From: GWF2-38-69 sp965228125
GTDB taxonomy: Bacteria > Verrucomicrobiota > Lentisphaeria > Victivallales > GWF2-38-69
Length of the DNA: 64,000 nt
Direction of reading: 5' to 3'
Assembly: GCA_965228125.1 (NCBI GenBank)
Contig: OZ245791.1
Span: 1,922,001 to 1,986,000, forward strand
The position numbers and the translations under genes were made by a program. The notes beneath the pieces are model-generated. The model was not told the origin of the DNA. It searched no databases and saw only the letters and a program-made list of their open reading frames with translations. This document shows, piece by piece, positions 1 through 8,422 of this stretch. Position 1 is the first letter of the stretch; each line of letters starts with the position of its first letter.

Positions 1-1261
1 CGGGATTAAAGATATACAGTTGCCGGGACTTGATGTTACTGTAAATTCGTTCAACGCTACTGTTCCTTTTGAACAAACGCAGTCTTCCGATACTTCAGGA
101 AGAGGAACTGTAAAAGTCGGGAATATCACATACAAGAATTTTAATCTTGGCTCATTATCAGGTGGAGTGAATAACGATGGTCGTGTTATTGCTTTTTCGG
201 TTCTTGCTCCGAATGTAGTGCTCCCTGATATGGCAGTGAAACTCAATGGGCAGTTTGGCAAAGATCAGAATGGCATTTTTATGTCAGAGATACACTTTAA
301 TCTTCCCCATTACAAACTCCTGATTCCTTTTGATCTTGGCGCATGGTTCCCGAAAGCAAAAGGGATTAGTTTTCAGGGCGAGTTTGAAGCAGATGGTTTC
401 TTTCGTATGGCGCATTATGGGATAAAGTCGGGAATGAGATTAAAGGTTAATGATGCATCTTTGAATATGAAAGCTGATGAAAATCCAACTACAGTTTCCG
501 GTATTTCTTTAGATCTTTGCCTGGATGACTTAGTTAACATTGAAAGTCTGCCGTCTCAAAATCTTAGAATCGATAAAGTCTCCTTCGGCACTCTTTCTTT
601 TGAGAATATTTTGGCGCTTTTTAATATTGAGAGCCCGAAAGCAATACTTTTGGAGACTATGAACGCTCAATGGTGCGGAGGAATGGTCTCAGTAAAAGCA
701 ATCCGTATAAATCCAGCGGTGAAAAGCTATTCGCCAGTTATCTCATGCGACAGGGTAAATCTTGCCCAGGTCCTAAGGCAGTTTGATGTCGGGCAGGCAG
801 AGGGTAGCGGCACTTTGAACGGCAATATCCCGCTGATTATTAAAGATGATTCAATTGAGTTCGGAAATGGTTTTCTCTATTCTACTCCCGGAGACAGCGG
901 CAAAATACATATTCAGGGAGGAGCCATTGATTCCATTACAGATGGTATTCCGGACGGAACACCGCAATTTGACCAACTTAAACTTTCTCAAATGGCTCTG
1001 AGAGATTTCGATTATGACTGGGTTAAGCTCTACATAAATTCAGAAGAGGAAAACATGGTTTTAAAACTTCAATTTGACGGCAAACCAGCCAAACCTCTTC
1101 CATTTGTTTATAAAAAGGAAATCGGGGGCTTTGCCAGAGTCGATGTGAATAGTGCTGGTTCGCTTTTTCAGGGAATAAGGCTCGATGTTAACATTAAATT
1201 GCCATTTAATAAGCTTTTGTGGTATAATAAACAGATGCAGAATTATTTGAAACAACTTTAA
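1..1261 (+). CDS. ydbH: YdbH-like intermembrane transport protein, C-terminal part (partial)
   Basis: The reading frame is already open at the left edge (codons from base 2), so only about the last 420 residues are present. The protein is rich in beta-strand. Near residues 260-310 it has the signature of the DctA-YdbH/DUF748-type C-terminal domain: a 'GSGTLNGNIPL' segment followed by a short strand and a 'GGAIDS' turn. In E. coli YdbH is a large AsmA-like protein spanning the periplasm, thought to help lipid movement between the membranes together with YnbE and YdbL. The identification rests mainly on the next two genes, which look like YnbE and YdbL in the same order. The 13-bp gap to the next gene suggests one operon. 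Family assignment is likely; the transported substrate is not visible. Confidence 0.75.
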   Translation, partial: GIKDIQLPGLDVTVNSFNATVPFEQTQSSDTSGRGTVKVGNITYKNFNLGSLSGGVNNDGRVIAFSVLAPNVVLPDMAVKLNGQFGKDQNGIFMSEIHFNLPHYKLLIPFDLGAWFPKAKGISFQGEFEADGFFRMAHYGIKSGMRLKVNDASLNMKADENPTTVSGISLDLCLDDLVNIESLPSQNLRIDKVSFGTLSFENILALFNIESPKAILLETMNAQWCGGMVSVKAIRINPAVKSYSPVISCDRVNLAQVLRQFDVGQAEGSGTLNGNIPLIIKDDSIEFGNGFLYSTPGDSGKIHIQGGAIDSITDGIPDGTPQFDQLKLSQMALRDFDYDWVKLYINSEEENMVLKLQFDGKPAKPLPFVYKKEIGGFARVDVNSAGSLFQGIRLDVNIKLPFNKLLWYNKQMQNYLKQL

Positions 1262-1274
1262 ATAAGGCCCTTTC

Positions 1275-1532
1275 ATGAAAAAAATTCTATCAATTGCCCC
1301 AATAGTTTTTGTGGCACTCTTATTGCAGGGATGCCTGTACACCAAAAGTGAAGTTGAGGTTAAGCCTGTAGAGATTAAACCCATGCACATTACTATCGAT
1401 GTTAATGTGAAAGTACAGCAGGAACTTCAGGAAAAATTCAATAAGGCTGACGAATTGTCAAAAGGTATAAGCGATAAGGAAGCCGAAGAAGCATTGAATA
1501 AGTATATGGAATCGCAAAAAATTAATAATTAA
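1275..1532 (+). CDS. ynbE: YnbE-like small lipoprotein
   Basis: This is an 85-residue lipoprotein precursor. It has a basic start, a hydrophobic stretch and a lipobox LLLQGC with the acylated Cys at residue 20. The mature part begins with a Val/Glu/Lys-rich segment followed by 'ITIDVNVKV', which matches the 'ITINLNVKI' pattern of E. coli YnbE. It is longer than YnbE (about 61 residues) because of an acidic helical tail. In E. coli YnbE is an outer-membrane lipoprotein that pairs by beta-strand augmentation with the C-terminus of YdbH. Its position directly after the ydbH-like gene fits that partnership. The Shine-Dalgarno site is weak, so translational coupling to the upstream gene is plausible. 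Confidence 0.72.
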   Translation: MKKILSIAPIVFVALLLQGCLYTKSEVEVKPVEIKPMHITIDVNVKVQQELQEKFNKADELSKGISDKEAEEALNKYMESQKINN

Positions 1533-1551
1533 GATATAAGGAGAGATTTAT

Positions 1552-1911
1552 ATGAACAGAATTATCAGAAACATTTTTATTACTCTTGCTCTTTTTGGGA
1601 TTTTTAGCCTGACAGTTGATAGCTATTCCATGAATGTTAAGCAGAGAATAGCGATAATAAAAGGACTTAAACTTAAAGGTATTGTAGGCGAAAATAATAA
1701 AGGGCTGTTGGAATTCAGAACTCCTGACAAATCAGCTTCGGACGTAGTCAATGAAGAGAATTCTGAACGTTCAAAGGCCTATGCTCAAATAGCAAAAAAT
1801 ACAGGAGTCTCAGTTTCAACAGTCGGGGCACAAAGAGCCGCAACGATAGCTATGGAGGAGAGCTCGGGTGTTTGGATTCAAAAACCTGACGGCACCTGGT
1901 ATAAGAAATAG
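1552..1911 (+). CDS. ydbL: YdbL-like DUF1318 periplasmic protein
   Basis: This 119-residue protein has an N-terminal signal peptide (hydrophobic residues 8-22, probable cleavage near the SYS at 24-26). The rest matches YdbL/DUF1318: an Arg/Lys-rich helix, 'KGIVGENNKGLLEF' near the middle, then an 'AYAQIAKNTGVSVSTVGAQRA' helix-turn-helix-like pair, ending in a Trp-containing tail. In E. coli YdbL acts as a chaperone-like partner that controls YdbH-YnbE assembly. A good ribosome-binding site (AAGGAGAG) lies 8 bases before the ATG. It is the third gene of the ydbH-ynbE-ydbL cassette. Confidence 0.75.
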   Translation: MNRIIRNIFITLALFGIFSLTVDSYSMNVKQRIAIIKGLKLKGIVGENNKGLLEFRTPDKSASDVVNEENSERSKAYAQIAKNTGVSVSTVGAQRAATIAMEESSGVWIQKPDGTWYKK

Positions 1912-2222
1912 TACTAAATGTTTATCTTAAATTGAGCAGAAGAGGTAGTAAATATGTATTTTTTCTGTACTAGACAAATCTATTTTAGTTATCTTTGATA
2001 TTAGCCTTTACTAAGGCAGTCTTGTATTCTTGGCGATTTACCTATCCATAGGTTAAGGTGTGTCTGTGATACGGTTTTACAAAAACTTCAGCTGCAAATT
2101 GTATGCAAATGAAAAGCTGATTGCTTTGTAACAGCTTTTAAAGGAATATATTAACTCGGAAGTAATATTGGGTCAAATCTAGGCTATTGGAAAGAATCAA
2201 AACTATATAAGGGGGATGAAAG
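1912..2222 (+). other. 311-bp non-coding gap
   Basis: I see no credible gene, tRNA or known riboswitch here. There is a perfect 8-bp stem (AAAAGCTG at 2112-2119, CAGCTTTT at 2132-2139, 12-base loop), which could be a weak terminator for ydbL or part of the leader of the following lyase gene. A short palindrome, ACCTATCCATAGGT, lies at about 2040-2053. The end of the gap carries the ribosome-binding site AGGGGG for the gene at 2223. Confidence 0.4.
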
Positions 2223-3443
2223 GTGAATAATTTTTGTCCAGAACAGGCTTTATCGGAAGCCAAAAGAGAATTTGATGAATTTGGAGGCGTTACACCTTCT
2301 ATATCCAGATCAGCTACTTTTACAGTTATGGAACCCGGTACGATGCCAAAGATATTCAAAGGACTCATGACTCCTGAGATAGGGGGATGCTACCTTTACA
2401 GCCGCCATTTTAATCCGACTGTTAATGTCCTTGACAGATACCTTGCCGCAATGGAAAGTACTCAAAATGCGATAAGCACGGCAAGCGGTATGTCGGCCAT
2501 ATCATGCGCTCTTTTGCAGATATGCAAACACGGAGACCACATTGTTGCAAGCAACACTGTTTATGGCGGTACTTACGCATTAATGGCTGAACTGTTCAGC
2601 GAAATAGACATCAATGTGACATTCGTTGATCCTACAGACTCAGATGCTTTTGAAAAAGCAATAACCCCGAAAACCAAGGTGTTTTATGCTGAGACGATTG
2701 GCAATCCTACACTTAAAATAGCAGATATTCGAAAATTATCTGAAATAGCCAAGAAACATGGCATAAAGCTTATTATTGATAACACATTTTGCCCTATGAT
2801 AGTATCTCCTGCAAGGCTTGGCGCTGATATAGTAGTTTATTCCATGACGAAGTTTATCAACGGTGGCGGGGACCTTATAGCAGGTTCCATTTGTGCGTCA
2901 TCAGAATTCATCGGTAAACTTATGGATGTACATACAGGGCGAGTAATGCTATATGGTCCTACTATTGATCCAAGATCGGCATTTGATATTATCCAGAGAC
3001 TCCCGCATCTCGCAATCAGGATGAAGGAGCATTCGAGGAGGGCACTGGCCATTTCCGAGATGCTTGAAAACATGGGCGTATGTGTATGCTATCCTGGACT
3101 GAAAAAACATCCTCAGTATGAGCTTTTCAACTCAATGATTAATGAGGGGTATGGTTATGGCGGAGTATTGACTATTGACTGTAAAACCCAGGAAAAAGCA
3201 TATTCGTTAATGAGTGACCTTCAAAATGTCGAAAAATTCGGATTACTGGCTGTATCTCTGGGATATTTTGATACATTGATAAGCTGTTCGAGTTCTTCTA
3301 CATCTTCAGAAATGCCCGAAGATAAACAAAGCGAAATAGGTTTGTCCAACGGACTTATCCGTATTTCTATAGGTATAACAGGTTCGCTTGAATTAAGAAT
3401 GGATCAGTTAAAGCGTGCTGTGCAGAAAACTTTGTTAAGTTGA
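2223..3443 (+). CDS. PLP-dependent Cys/Met metabolism enzyme (methionine gamma-lyase-like)
   Basis: This 406-residue protein is a typical length for the cystathionine gamma-synthase/methionine gamma-lyase family (PLP fold type I). Visible motifs are the YSRHFNPT segment near residue 60 (PLP phosphate and substrate binding), 'ASGMSAIS' near residue 88 and 'IDNTF' before the Schiff-base lysine. That lysine is predicted at K210 in SMTKFINGGGD. The usual C-terminal 'HPASMTH' is replaced by a Ser-rich 'SSSSTSSEM', a pattern also seen in lyases. The likely reaction is gamma-elimination of methionine to methanethiol, ammonia and 2-oxobutyrate, but cystathionine synthase/lyase activity cannot be excluded. 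The start is GTG; the nearby ATG at 2216 is out of frame and stops at once. It stands alone between two intergenic regions. Confidence 0.75.
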   Translation: MNNFCPEQALSEAKREFDEFGGVTPSISRSATFTVMEPGTMPKIFKGLMTPEIGGCYLYSRHFNPTVNVLDRYLAAMESTQNAISTASGMSAISCALLQICKHGDHIVASNTVYGGTYALMAELFSEIDINVTFVDPTDSDAFEKAITPKTKVFYAETIGNPTLKIADIRKLSEIAKKHGIKLIIDNTFCPMIVSPARLGADIVVYSMTKFINGGGDLIAGSICASSEFIGKLMDVHTGRVMLYGPTIDPRSAFDIIQRLPHLAIRMKEHSRRALAISEMLENMGVCVCYPGLKKHPQYELFNSMINEGYGYGGVLTIDCKTQEKAYSLMSDLQNVEKFGLLAVSLGYFDTLISCSSSSTSSEMPEDKQSEIGLSNGLIRISIGITGSLELRMDQLKRAVQKTLLS

Positions 3444-3475
3444 TTTGCTGAGATTTATTAAAGCAGTGTTTTGTG

Positions 3476-3481
3476 TATAAT
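3476..3481 (+). promoter_or_regulatory. possible -10 box (TATAAT) upstream of xseB
   Basis: A perfect TATAAT lies 32 bp before the xseB ATG in the gap after the lyase gene. No good -35 is visible at 16-18 bp spacing, so this is a weak call. Confidence 0.3.
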
Positions 3482-3513
3482 ATCTTAATTACTAAAAATA
3501 TGGGAGTTGATAT

Positions 3514-3756
3514 ATGAGTGAAAAAGAACTTACCTTCGAGGAAGCCATGGGACAGCTTGAGATTGTTGTGGCTAATATGGAGAACAAAAAACTTCCTCTT
3601 GAAGATATGATGAAAAATTATGAACAGGGGAAGAAGCTTGCTGATCTTTGTTCCAAGAAATTGACTGAATTCGAGAAGAAGGTAGAAATACTTGTCAAGG
3701 AAACTGATAAAGACCCTGTCTGGGCTGAGTTCAAGATGGTTGGCGAGGAGAAATAG
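3514..3756 (+). CDS. xseB: exodeoxyribonuclease VII small subunit
   Basis: This 80-residue protein is the usual size for XseB. It begins with 'LTFEEAMGQLEIVV' and continues with 'MENKKLPLEDMMKNYEQGKKL', both strongly conserved in this all-helical subunit. XseB binds in several copies to XseA to form the nuclease that degrades single-stranded DNA from both ends. XseA is not in the window, so the two subunits are not encoded together here. The ATG is preceded by TGGGAG at a good distance. An imperfect hairpin (stem about 9 bp, 3756-3780) follows the stop codon without a T-run. Confidence 0.88.
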   Translation: MSEKELTFEEAMGQLEIVVANMENKKLPLEDMMKNYEQGKKLADLCSKKLTEFEKKVEILVKETDKDPVWAEFKMVGEEK

Positions 3757-4024
3757 CACGGGACTTTATAGCCCATGCTATAGTTAAATTGTCTTGTTAT
3801 TTTTCTTCGTATCTGTCCTTCTGATTGAAAAAGGTTATATCGGCATACCCTGCATATATTTTCGCCGAATGCATGGTATCTTTGGGAATAAAATATCTGT
3901 CCCCTTTTTTTAAAGTGCATTTTTCTCCGTTTATGAACAAATCAATTTTTCCTTCAAGAACTATGCCGACCTGGCTTTCATGGCAATGTTCAGGCAATTC
4001 GACATCCTTTTCAAATTCCATAAA

Positions 4025-4041
4025 CCTAAATTCCGCAGTTA
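4025..4041. repeat. left terminal inverted repeat of the IS1380-type element
   Basis: CCTAAATTCCGCAGTTA, which pairs with 5557-5573 at 15 of 17 positions. The target duplication ATAAA (4020-4024) abuts it. Confidence 0.92.
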
Positions 4042-4067
4042 CGATTATCTTGCATGACTGGCGCTCC

Positions 4068-5498
4068 TTATCCTGGCATCAGAGCTGGTTGAAAAATGCC
4101 GAACATATCCAACTGCGGAGCAGTTTCTTTAAGCCATCGGTAAACTCTTGAATAACCATCTTTTAACTCCTTCCAGAACTCCTTGCTTACAGAGAGATGA
4201 ATTTCTTTCTGCCTACTCCCTTTAGTCATTCTGGCGGCAATTAGCAGGAACCAGCGTCTGCCAGATACCATTTCCACATGTTTTTCTGGGGATATTAGTT
4301 TCATGAACAGTACCCACATATTATATACCAATAGCAATAATCTTGCAGCTGTCGCCGTAGGTGCGGATTTTCTACAGACAAACCCGTTGAAACCCCATTG
4401 ATTCTTCAGTTCGTCAAATACATTTTCACAATCCGCTCTTTTTCGGTAGAGATCTACTATCTGCCATGAATTGGCTTCTTTTTTAGATAAATTAGTCACA
4501 TATGCTTCAAATTCATACTTGGTCTCATCCCAGAAACTGTTGTTCTTTGCCGCAGGGATTGTTCCAAGGTTTCTTCTGCCAAGAATGACTCTTCTCGGGC
4601 TACTCCATCCGTCTAGCTTTAAAAATAATTCTGCTGTCTGCAAGACTCCAAATGCACTGTTTCCATGCCATTGATTTTCATTGACTGAACTAAACGCACT
4701 TTTTACATTGGATGTTATTTTAAGCTTGAATAGATATTTTGGGCGTTCAGATGTTTTTTCATGCCATGACATATTTTCTTCGGTACAGAACCCTTTATCT
4801 CCACGATTCAGCCAGAGTTTGTTTCTCATACTTCCGAGCATTGCTAATGTTTCATCCATTGCTGAAGTAAAATCTTTCGCGCTTGATACATTTCCAGGTC
4901 TCCATCGATAGTAGAGGCAAAGCCTCGTATTGGCTGCAACAGCAAGCAATGGATGATAACTCTTCCTTCCTTTTTTCTCTGGGTTATAGCCGATTTCTGC
5001 TCCCTCCTGGTGTCCGTATTTGGTCTGGACAGTACTGTCCCAGTCAAGAATAAATCCATCTGGCAGTGCAGTCCATAAATGCCTGGATGAATAGTTTATC
5101 CATCTTCTAGCATCATTTTCATTTATGGAGTAAAACAGTCGCCTTATAGCGTCATCTCCAGTTGCTTTTTCCATTCCAAAAACTTCTGTGATTGTCTTGT
5201 CTTCAGAAATCCTGTTTGCATGCGTATATCTTTTCCCATCAGCCAGAGCTGTAATGGCAAAGGTACACAAAATATCATAGACTCTTGCAGCATTAGGGCT
5301 TGTTCTTACTACAGGGAAAGTCTTCTCCAGATTCTCAAAAATGCCTGTTTGCTTTTGAAATGCCGCGAATGGGACAAGACCTCCATAAGGAGTCAATGAC
5401 TCTTCGCTTGGGTGCAAAAATACTTTGCCTGTGTAGGTCGGAAATTCAAAAATATCGCTTTCACCTTCTGGGTGAATACTCTTTTTATCTTGGCTCAT
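4068..5498 (-). CDS. IS1380-family DDE transposase
   Basis: This 476-residue protein has the layout of the IS4-like DDE_Tnp_1 group, IS1380 family. The first catalytic Asp is in 'FILDWDSTVQTKYG', the second in 'LNRGDKGFC', and the Glu in 'DCENVFDELKNQWGFNG' (a Y/N-x-E-type motif). The start has GGAGG about 8 bases upstream. The gene ends 27 bp inside the left inverted repeat. No frameshift or internal stop is visible, so it is probably active. Confidence 0.9.
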   Translation of the reverse strand: MSQDKKSIHPEGESDIFEFPTYTGKVFLHPSEESLTPYGGLVPFAAFQKQTGIFENLEKTFPVVRTSPNAARVYDILCTFAITALADGKRYTHANRISEDKTITEVFGMEKATGDDAIRRLFYSINENDARRWINYSSRHLWTALPDGFILDWDSTVQTKYGHQEGAEIGYNPEKKGRKSYHPLLAVAANTRLCLYYRWRPGNVSSAKDFTSAMDETLAMLGSMRNKLWLNRGDKGFCTEENMSWHEKTSERPKYLFKLKITSNVKSAFSSVNENQWHGNSAFGVLQTAELFLKLDGWSSPRRVILGRRNLGTIPAAKNNSFWDETKYEFEAYVTNLSKKEANSWQIVDLYRKRADCENVFDELKNQWGFNGFVCRKSAPTATAARLLLLVYNMWVLFMKLISPEKHVEMVSGRRWFLLIAARMTKGSRQKEIHLSVSKEFWKELKDGYSRVYRWLKETAPQLDMFGIFQPALMPG

Positions 5499-5556
5499 GT
5501 TATAACCTCCGCTTTAGAAGAACTATAACATATGCCAATTATTTTTTATCGCCTCT

Positions 5557-5573
5557 TAACTGCGGCGTTTAGG
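5557..5573. repeat. right terminal inverted repeat of the IS1380-type element
   Basis: TAACTGCGGCGTTTAGG, the inverted partner of 4025-4041. It is followed directly by the second ATAAA copy at 5574-5578. Confidence 0.92.
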
Positions 5574-5727
5574 ATAAAAACTATCTGATGCCCGCTTCCC
5601 TGTGATAAATGAGCTTTTAGCCCATCCATAGGAATATTAGCTTCAGGCAAATTTGTGATTGGTTCCGGAAAAATGCTCATGATGTTTTTTCTCCTGCTTG
5701 AGGTTTGGTAATTTGAGTGATGCCAGA

Positions 5728-6978
5728 TTACATATTTGATATTACTGCTTTTGCGAAATCGGAGCAGGAAAGCTCCGTGGCATCTGTCATAAGGATTGCA
5801 AAGTCAGAAGTAACTTTCTTTGATTTGATGCAATTTTCTATTCCCTTGACAAGCAAATCGGCAGCTTCATTCCATCCCAGATATCTCAGAAGCATCTCGC
5901 CTGAGAGAGCCAAGGAACAAGGATTGGCTTTGTTTAGCCCTGCAATATTAGGAGCTGTCCCATGTGTGGCTTCGAAAATGGCTGCTCCATTCTCATAGTT
6001 TATATTTGCCCCGGGCGATATTCCGATTCCGCCTACACATGCAGCCAATGCGTCTGATACATAGTCGCCATTCAGATTAAGAGTAGCGATGACATCATAT
6101 TGGTCTGGACGGATAAGTATTTCCTGTAGGAATGCATCACAAATGCAGTCCTTGATCAGGATTTTCCCTTCGGGCGCTTTTCCATTACATTCGGAAGCAT
6201 GGATGATGAGATCGGGAAATTCTCTTCCGGCAAGCTCATAACCCCAGTTTTTGAAAGCGCCTTCAGTGAACTTCATTATGTTTCCTTTGTGAACCAATGT
6301 GACACTTTTTCTTTTGTGAGCGATGGCGTAGTTTACTGCAGCCCTGATGAGCCTTTGGCTTCCTTCTTTTGAAACAGGTTTTATTCCGAGCGCTGATGTT
6401 TCAGGAAAGCGGATTTTATTTACGCCCATTTCTTTTTGCAGGAAGCTTATGAGTTTTTTTACTTCTGCAGAACCTGACTGCCATTCGATACCAGCATAAA
6501 TATCCTCGGTATTTTCCCTGAAAATTACCATGTCAGTAAGTTCCGGTCTAAGGACAGGTGAAGGCACGCCTCTAAAATATTTCACCGGTCTCAGGCAGAC
6601 ATATAAGTCGAGCATCTGGCGGAGTGTGACATTAATGGAGCGGATTCCGCCGCCGACAGGTGTGGTTAAAGGCCCTTTTATTGCGATTGTGTATTCCTTT
6701 ATAGCATCAAGAGTTTCCTGTGGAAGCCATGTATTTTCTCCATAGACAGTGTTGGCTTTCTCGCCTGCGTAAACTTCCATCCATGCGATTTTTTTATCTT
6801 TTCCATATGCCTTTTCAATAGCGGCATTCCACATCAGCATACTGGCTTTTGTGATCTCAGGCCCGATGCCATCACCTTCGATATAACAGATAATCGGGTT
6901 GTTTCCGACATTGAGCGAACCATTAGCATTGGCTGTGATTTTATCTCCGGCAATGGGCTTGATAAATTTATATGACAT
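5728..6978 (-). CDS. icd: isocitrate dehydrogenase (NADP+)
   Basis: This 416-residue protein is the length of the homodimeric E. coli-type enzyme, which oxidises and decarboxylates isocitrate to 2-oxoglutarate. The motifs are 'IEGDGIGPEITKA' (residues 33-45), 'GPLTTPVGGGIRSINVTLRQ' with substrate-binding Ser114 and Arg120/Arg130, 'FRENTEDIYAG' near residue 155, and 'THGTAPNIAG' in the nucleotide-binding region. Ser114 is the residue phosphorylated by AceK in enterobacteria; no aceK is present here. It is the fourth gene of a minus-strand operon (membrane protein, rsmG, CPBP protease, icd) and was followed by the cupin gene. Confidence 0.93.
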   Translation of the reverse strand: MSYKFIKPIAGDKITANANGSLNVGNNPIICYIEGDGIGPEITKASMLMWNAAIEKAYGKDKKIAWMEVYAGEKANTVYGENTWLPQETLDAIKEYTIAIKGPLTTPVGGGIRSINVTLRQMLDLYVCLRPVKYFRGVPSPVLRPELTDMVIFRENTEDIYAGIEWQSGSAEVKKLISFLQKEMGVNKIRFPETSALGIKPVSKEGSQRLIRAAVNYAIAHKRKSVTLVHKGNIMKFTEGAFKNWGYELAGREFPDLIIHASECNGKAPEGKILIKDCICDAFLQEILIRPDQYDVIATLNLNGDYVSDALAACVGGIGISPGANINYENGAAIFEATHGTAPNIAGLNKANPCSLALSGEMLLRYLGWNEAADLLVKGIENCIKSKKVTSDFAILMTDATELSCSDFAKAVISNM

Positions 6979-7005
6979 GAGAGGAATTCTCCTTAATTGA
7001 TTTTT

Positions 7006-7749
7006 CTAGCTGACAGAACTTATTTTCCCTAAAATAAAAAGAAACATTATTATACTGTTGTGCATACAGTGAAGCAAGATGGAAGGGTAAAGGGAGTTAT
7101 TTTTTATATACAGGTATTGAAGCGCCAGGCTCAGAATAAATAGGGGTACAAGTTGGATTATACCTCCATGCATACACGCAAAAATAAACGAGGTTAAAAT
7201 TATAGATGGCGCCGAGCCGAAAATTCTTGCCATAAAAGTGAAAACTACCCGCCTGAAAGCGATTTCTTCTACCACAGGAGCAACTAAAGCCGAAAATATG
7301 AATATGATCACGATTCCAAACTTATCTGCTTTTGAAAGGAGTTCGATAATTGCCGAAGAACTGAAATCGTATCCAAATTTTAAAGAGATGAAATAACTTA
7401 GTGCAGCAGTCGCAAGGAGAGGGATTATAAGCAGCATTTCTAGTTTAAATGCTTCCTGGATATAGGATTTTTTCCAGTTTATCAGAGCAAGTTTTTCTTT
7501 TAAGCTGGCAGCCCTGTTTACAAAAAACGCAACTGCAAGCGGACCGATAATGAAAAGCAGTTGAGAAGGAACCACGCTTAGAAATATTTTCAAAGTGTTA
7601 TGGGAATTTAGATAAGCCATCAATGCGGTAGTTTGAAAATAGGGAGGGATGTATAAGGCTGCAAAGATGCAGAAAATTAGAACAGGACAGGCTATTTCTA
7701 CCCATTTGTCTGTCTTGTCCAAGGAGATGTATTTTAGCAGGAATGACAC
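7006..7749 (-). CDS. CPBP-family intramembrane metalloprotease
   Basis: This 247-residue protein has about six hydrophobic segments. It carries the CAAX-protease/bacteriocin-processing (CPBP, Abi) motifs: paired glutamates E161-E162 in 'VVEEIAFRR', a second-motif His near 194 in 'ACMHGG', and His residues near 227-230 in 'LLHCMHN'. These form the metal site of the family. Bacterial members cleave membrane peptides or tails, but the substrate cannot be read from sequence. It starts 7 bp after rsmG ends, so the two are probably co-transcribed. It is not near any prenylation or bacteriocin gene. Confidence 0.85.
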   Translation of the reverse strand: MSFLLKYISLDKTDKWVEIACPVLIFCIFAALYIPPYFQTTALMAYLNSHNTLKIFLSVVPSQLLFIIGPLAVAFFVNRAASLKEKLALINWKKSYIQEAFKLEMLLIIPLLATAALSYFISLKFGYDFSSSAIIELLSKADKFGIVIIFIFSALVAPVVEEIAFRRVVFTFMARIFGSAPSIILTSFIFACMHGGIIQLVPLFILSLALQYLYIKNNSLYPSILLHCMHNSIIMFLFILGKISSVS

Positions 7750-7756
7750 TTTCTAT

Positions 7757-8416
7757 CTACTTTCTTTTACTGTAAAGGAAAATGCGGTTTTCGCCGCCTG
7801 GTATTTGGAATGGGGCTGATGTCGACCAGATGAAACCGTTTTTTGAACTAAGCTTGTTTATCTCATAAAGTTGGCTTTCGACCTCAGATGGTGTCTGATA
7901 AAGAACAAAATTGCCTTTACCGGAAAGAAGGTGTTTGGTTTCCTTGAAAATCTTGGTTGGTTCGGCAACGGCCCTGGCTGTAATCAGATCGGATTTTATG
8001 GCAGGCTTTAGTTCGTTTGATCTTCCTGTGATAACTTTCAGGTTGCTTAAATTTAATGCATGGGCAGCCATCTTTACAAAATTTGTTTTTTTACCGATTG
8101 AGTCAATGGCGGTAATGTTTTGCTCTGGATACATGATTGCCAAGACTATGGAAGGGAAGCCCGCACCGCAACCAATGTCAGCTATATATTTTGATGACGA
8201 AATCAGGTTCTTGAAGTAAATTCCTATGCTGGCAGAGTCGGCAATATGCCTGTTCCAGAATTCAAAATCGTCCTTGATTCTCGTAAGGTTATATTTGGTA
8301 TTTTCCTCGTAGAGAAGATTCTTTAATGCAGAGCATTTTTCTATAAAACTGTTATTATTTTTAACTCCACAGAGCTCAAGAAAATTATTAATTCTATCGG
8401 TTTGGGTTTGATCCAT
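7757..8416 (-). CDS. rsmG: 16S rRNA (guanine-527 N7)-methyltransferase
   Basis: This 219-residue protein is a class I SAM methyltransferase of the RsmG (GidB) family. The SAM-binding loop 'ADIGCGAGFPS' is at residues 79-89, preceded by 'YNLTRIKD' and 'FWNRHIADS', both diagnostic of RsmG. It methylates G527 of 16S rRNA, near the decoding centre; loss of this enzyme gives low-level streptomycin resistance in other bacteria. It often sits by mnmG, which is not present here. It is instead tightly packed (6-7 bp gaps) between a membrane protein and a CPBP protease. Confidence 0.93.
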   Translation of the reverse strand: MDQTQTDRINNFLELCGVKNNNSFIEKCSALKNLLYEENTKYNLTRIKDDFEFWNRHIADSASIGIYFKNLISSSKYIADIGCGAGFPSIVLAIMYPEQNITAIDSIGKKTNFVKMAAHALNLSNLKVITGRSNELKPAIKSDLITARAVAEPTKIFKETKHLLSGKGNFVLYQTPSEVESQLYEINKLSSKNGFIWSTSAPFQIPGGENRIFLYSKRK

Positions 8417-8422
8417 TTGCGC

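Larger units (their letters stand above)
4025..5573 (-). mobile_element. IS1380-family insertion sequence, intact
   Basis: This 1549-bp element has terminal inverted repeats at 4025-4041 (CCTAAATTCCGCAGTTA) and 5557-5573, which match at 15 of 17 positions. It is flanked by a direct repeat ATAAA at 4020-4024 and 5574-5578, the expected 5-bp target duplication. It carries one full-length transposase gene on the minus strand. The intact ends, intact transposase and unmutated duplication suggest a recent insertion. Confidence 0.92.
3797..5680 (-). pseudogene. cupin-domain protein interrupted by an IS1380-type element
   Basis: The 3' part (3797-4024) and 5' part (5574-5680) are separated by the insertion sequence at 4025-5573. 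Removing the element and one copy of the 5-bp duplication joins 34 codons to 76 codons exactly in frame, giving a 109-residue single-domain cupin. That is a normal cupin_2 length. It has a His-rich metal motif (PEHCHESQVGIVLEG), a 'LKKGDRYFIPKDTMH' second motif and a C-terminal strand. The ATG at 5680 has GGAG upstream. The gene follows icd by 47 bp and was the last gene of that operon. As it stands, only a 74-residue fragment could be made from the internal ATG at 4021. Substrate is unknown. Confidence 0.85.

Noticed and set aside
1912..2222. SAM riboswitch upstream of the PLP lyase
   Set aside because: The conserved SAM-I core is absent; only a short hairpin is visible.
3755..3780. hairpin after xseB as an intrinsic terminator
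   Set aside because: The stem is imperfect and no T-run follows in the plus direction.
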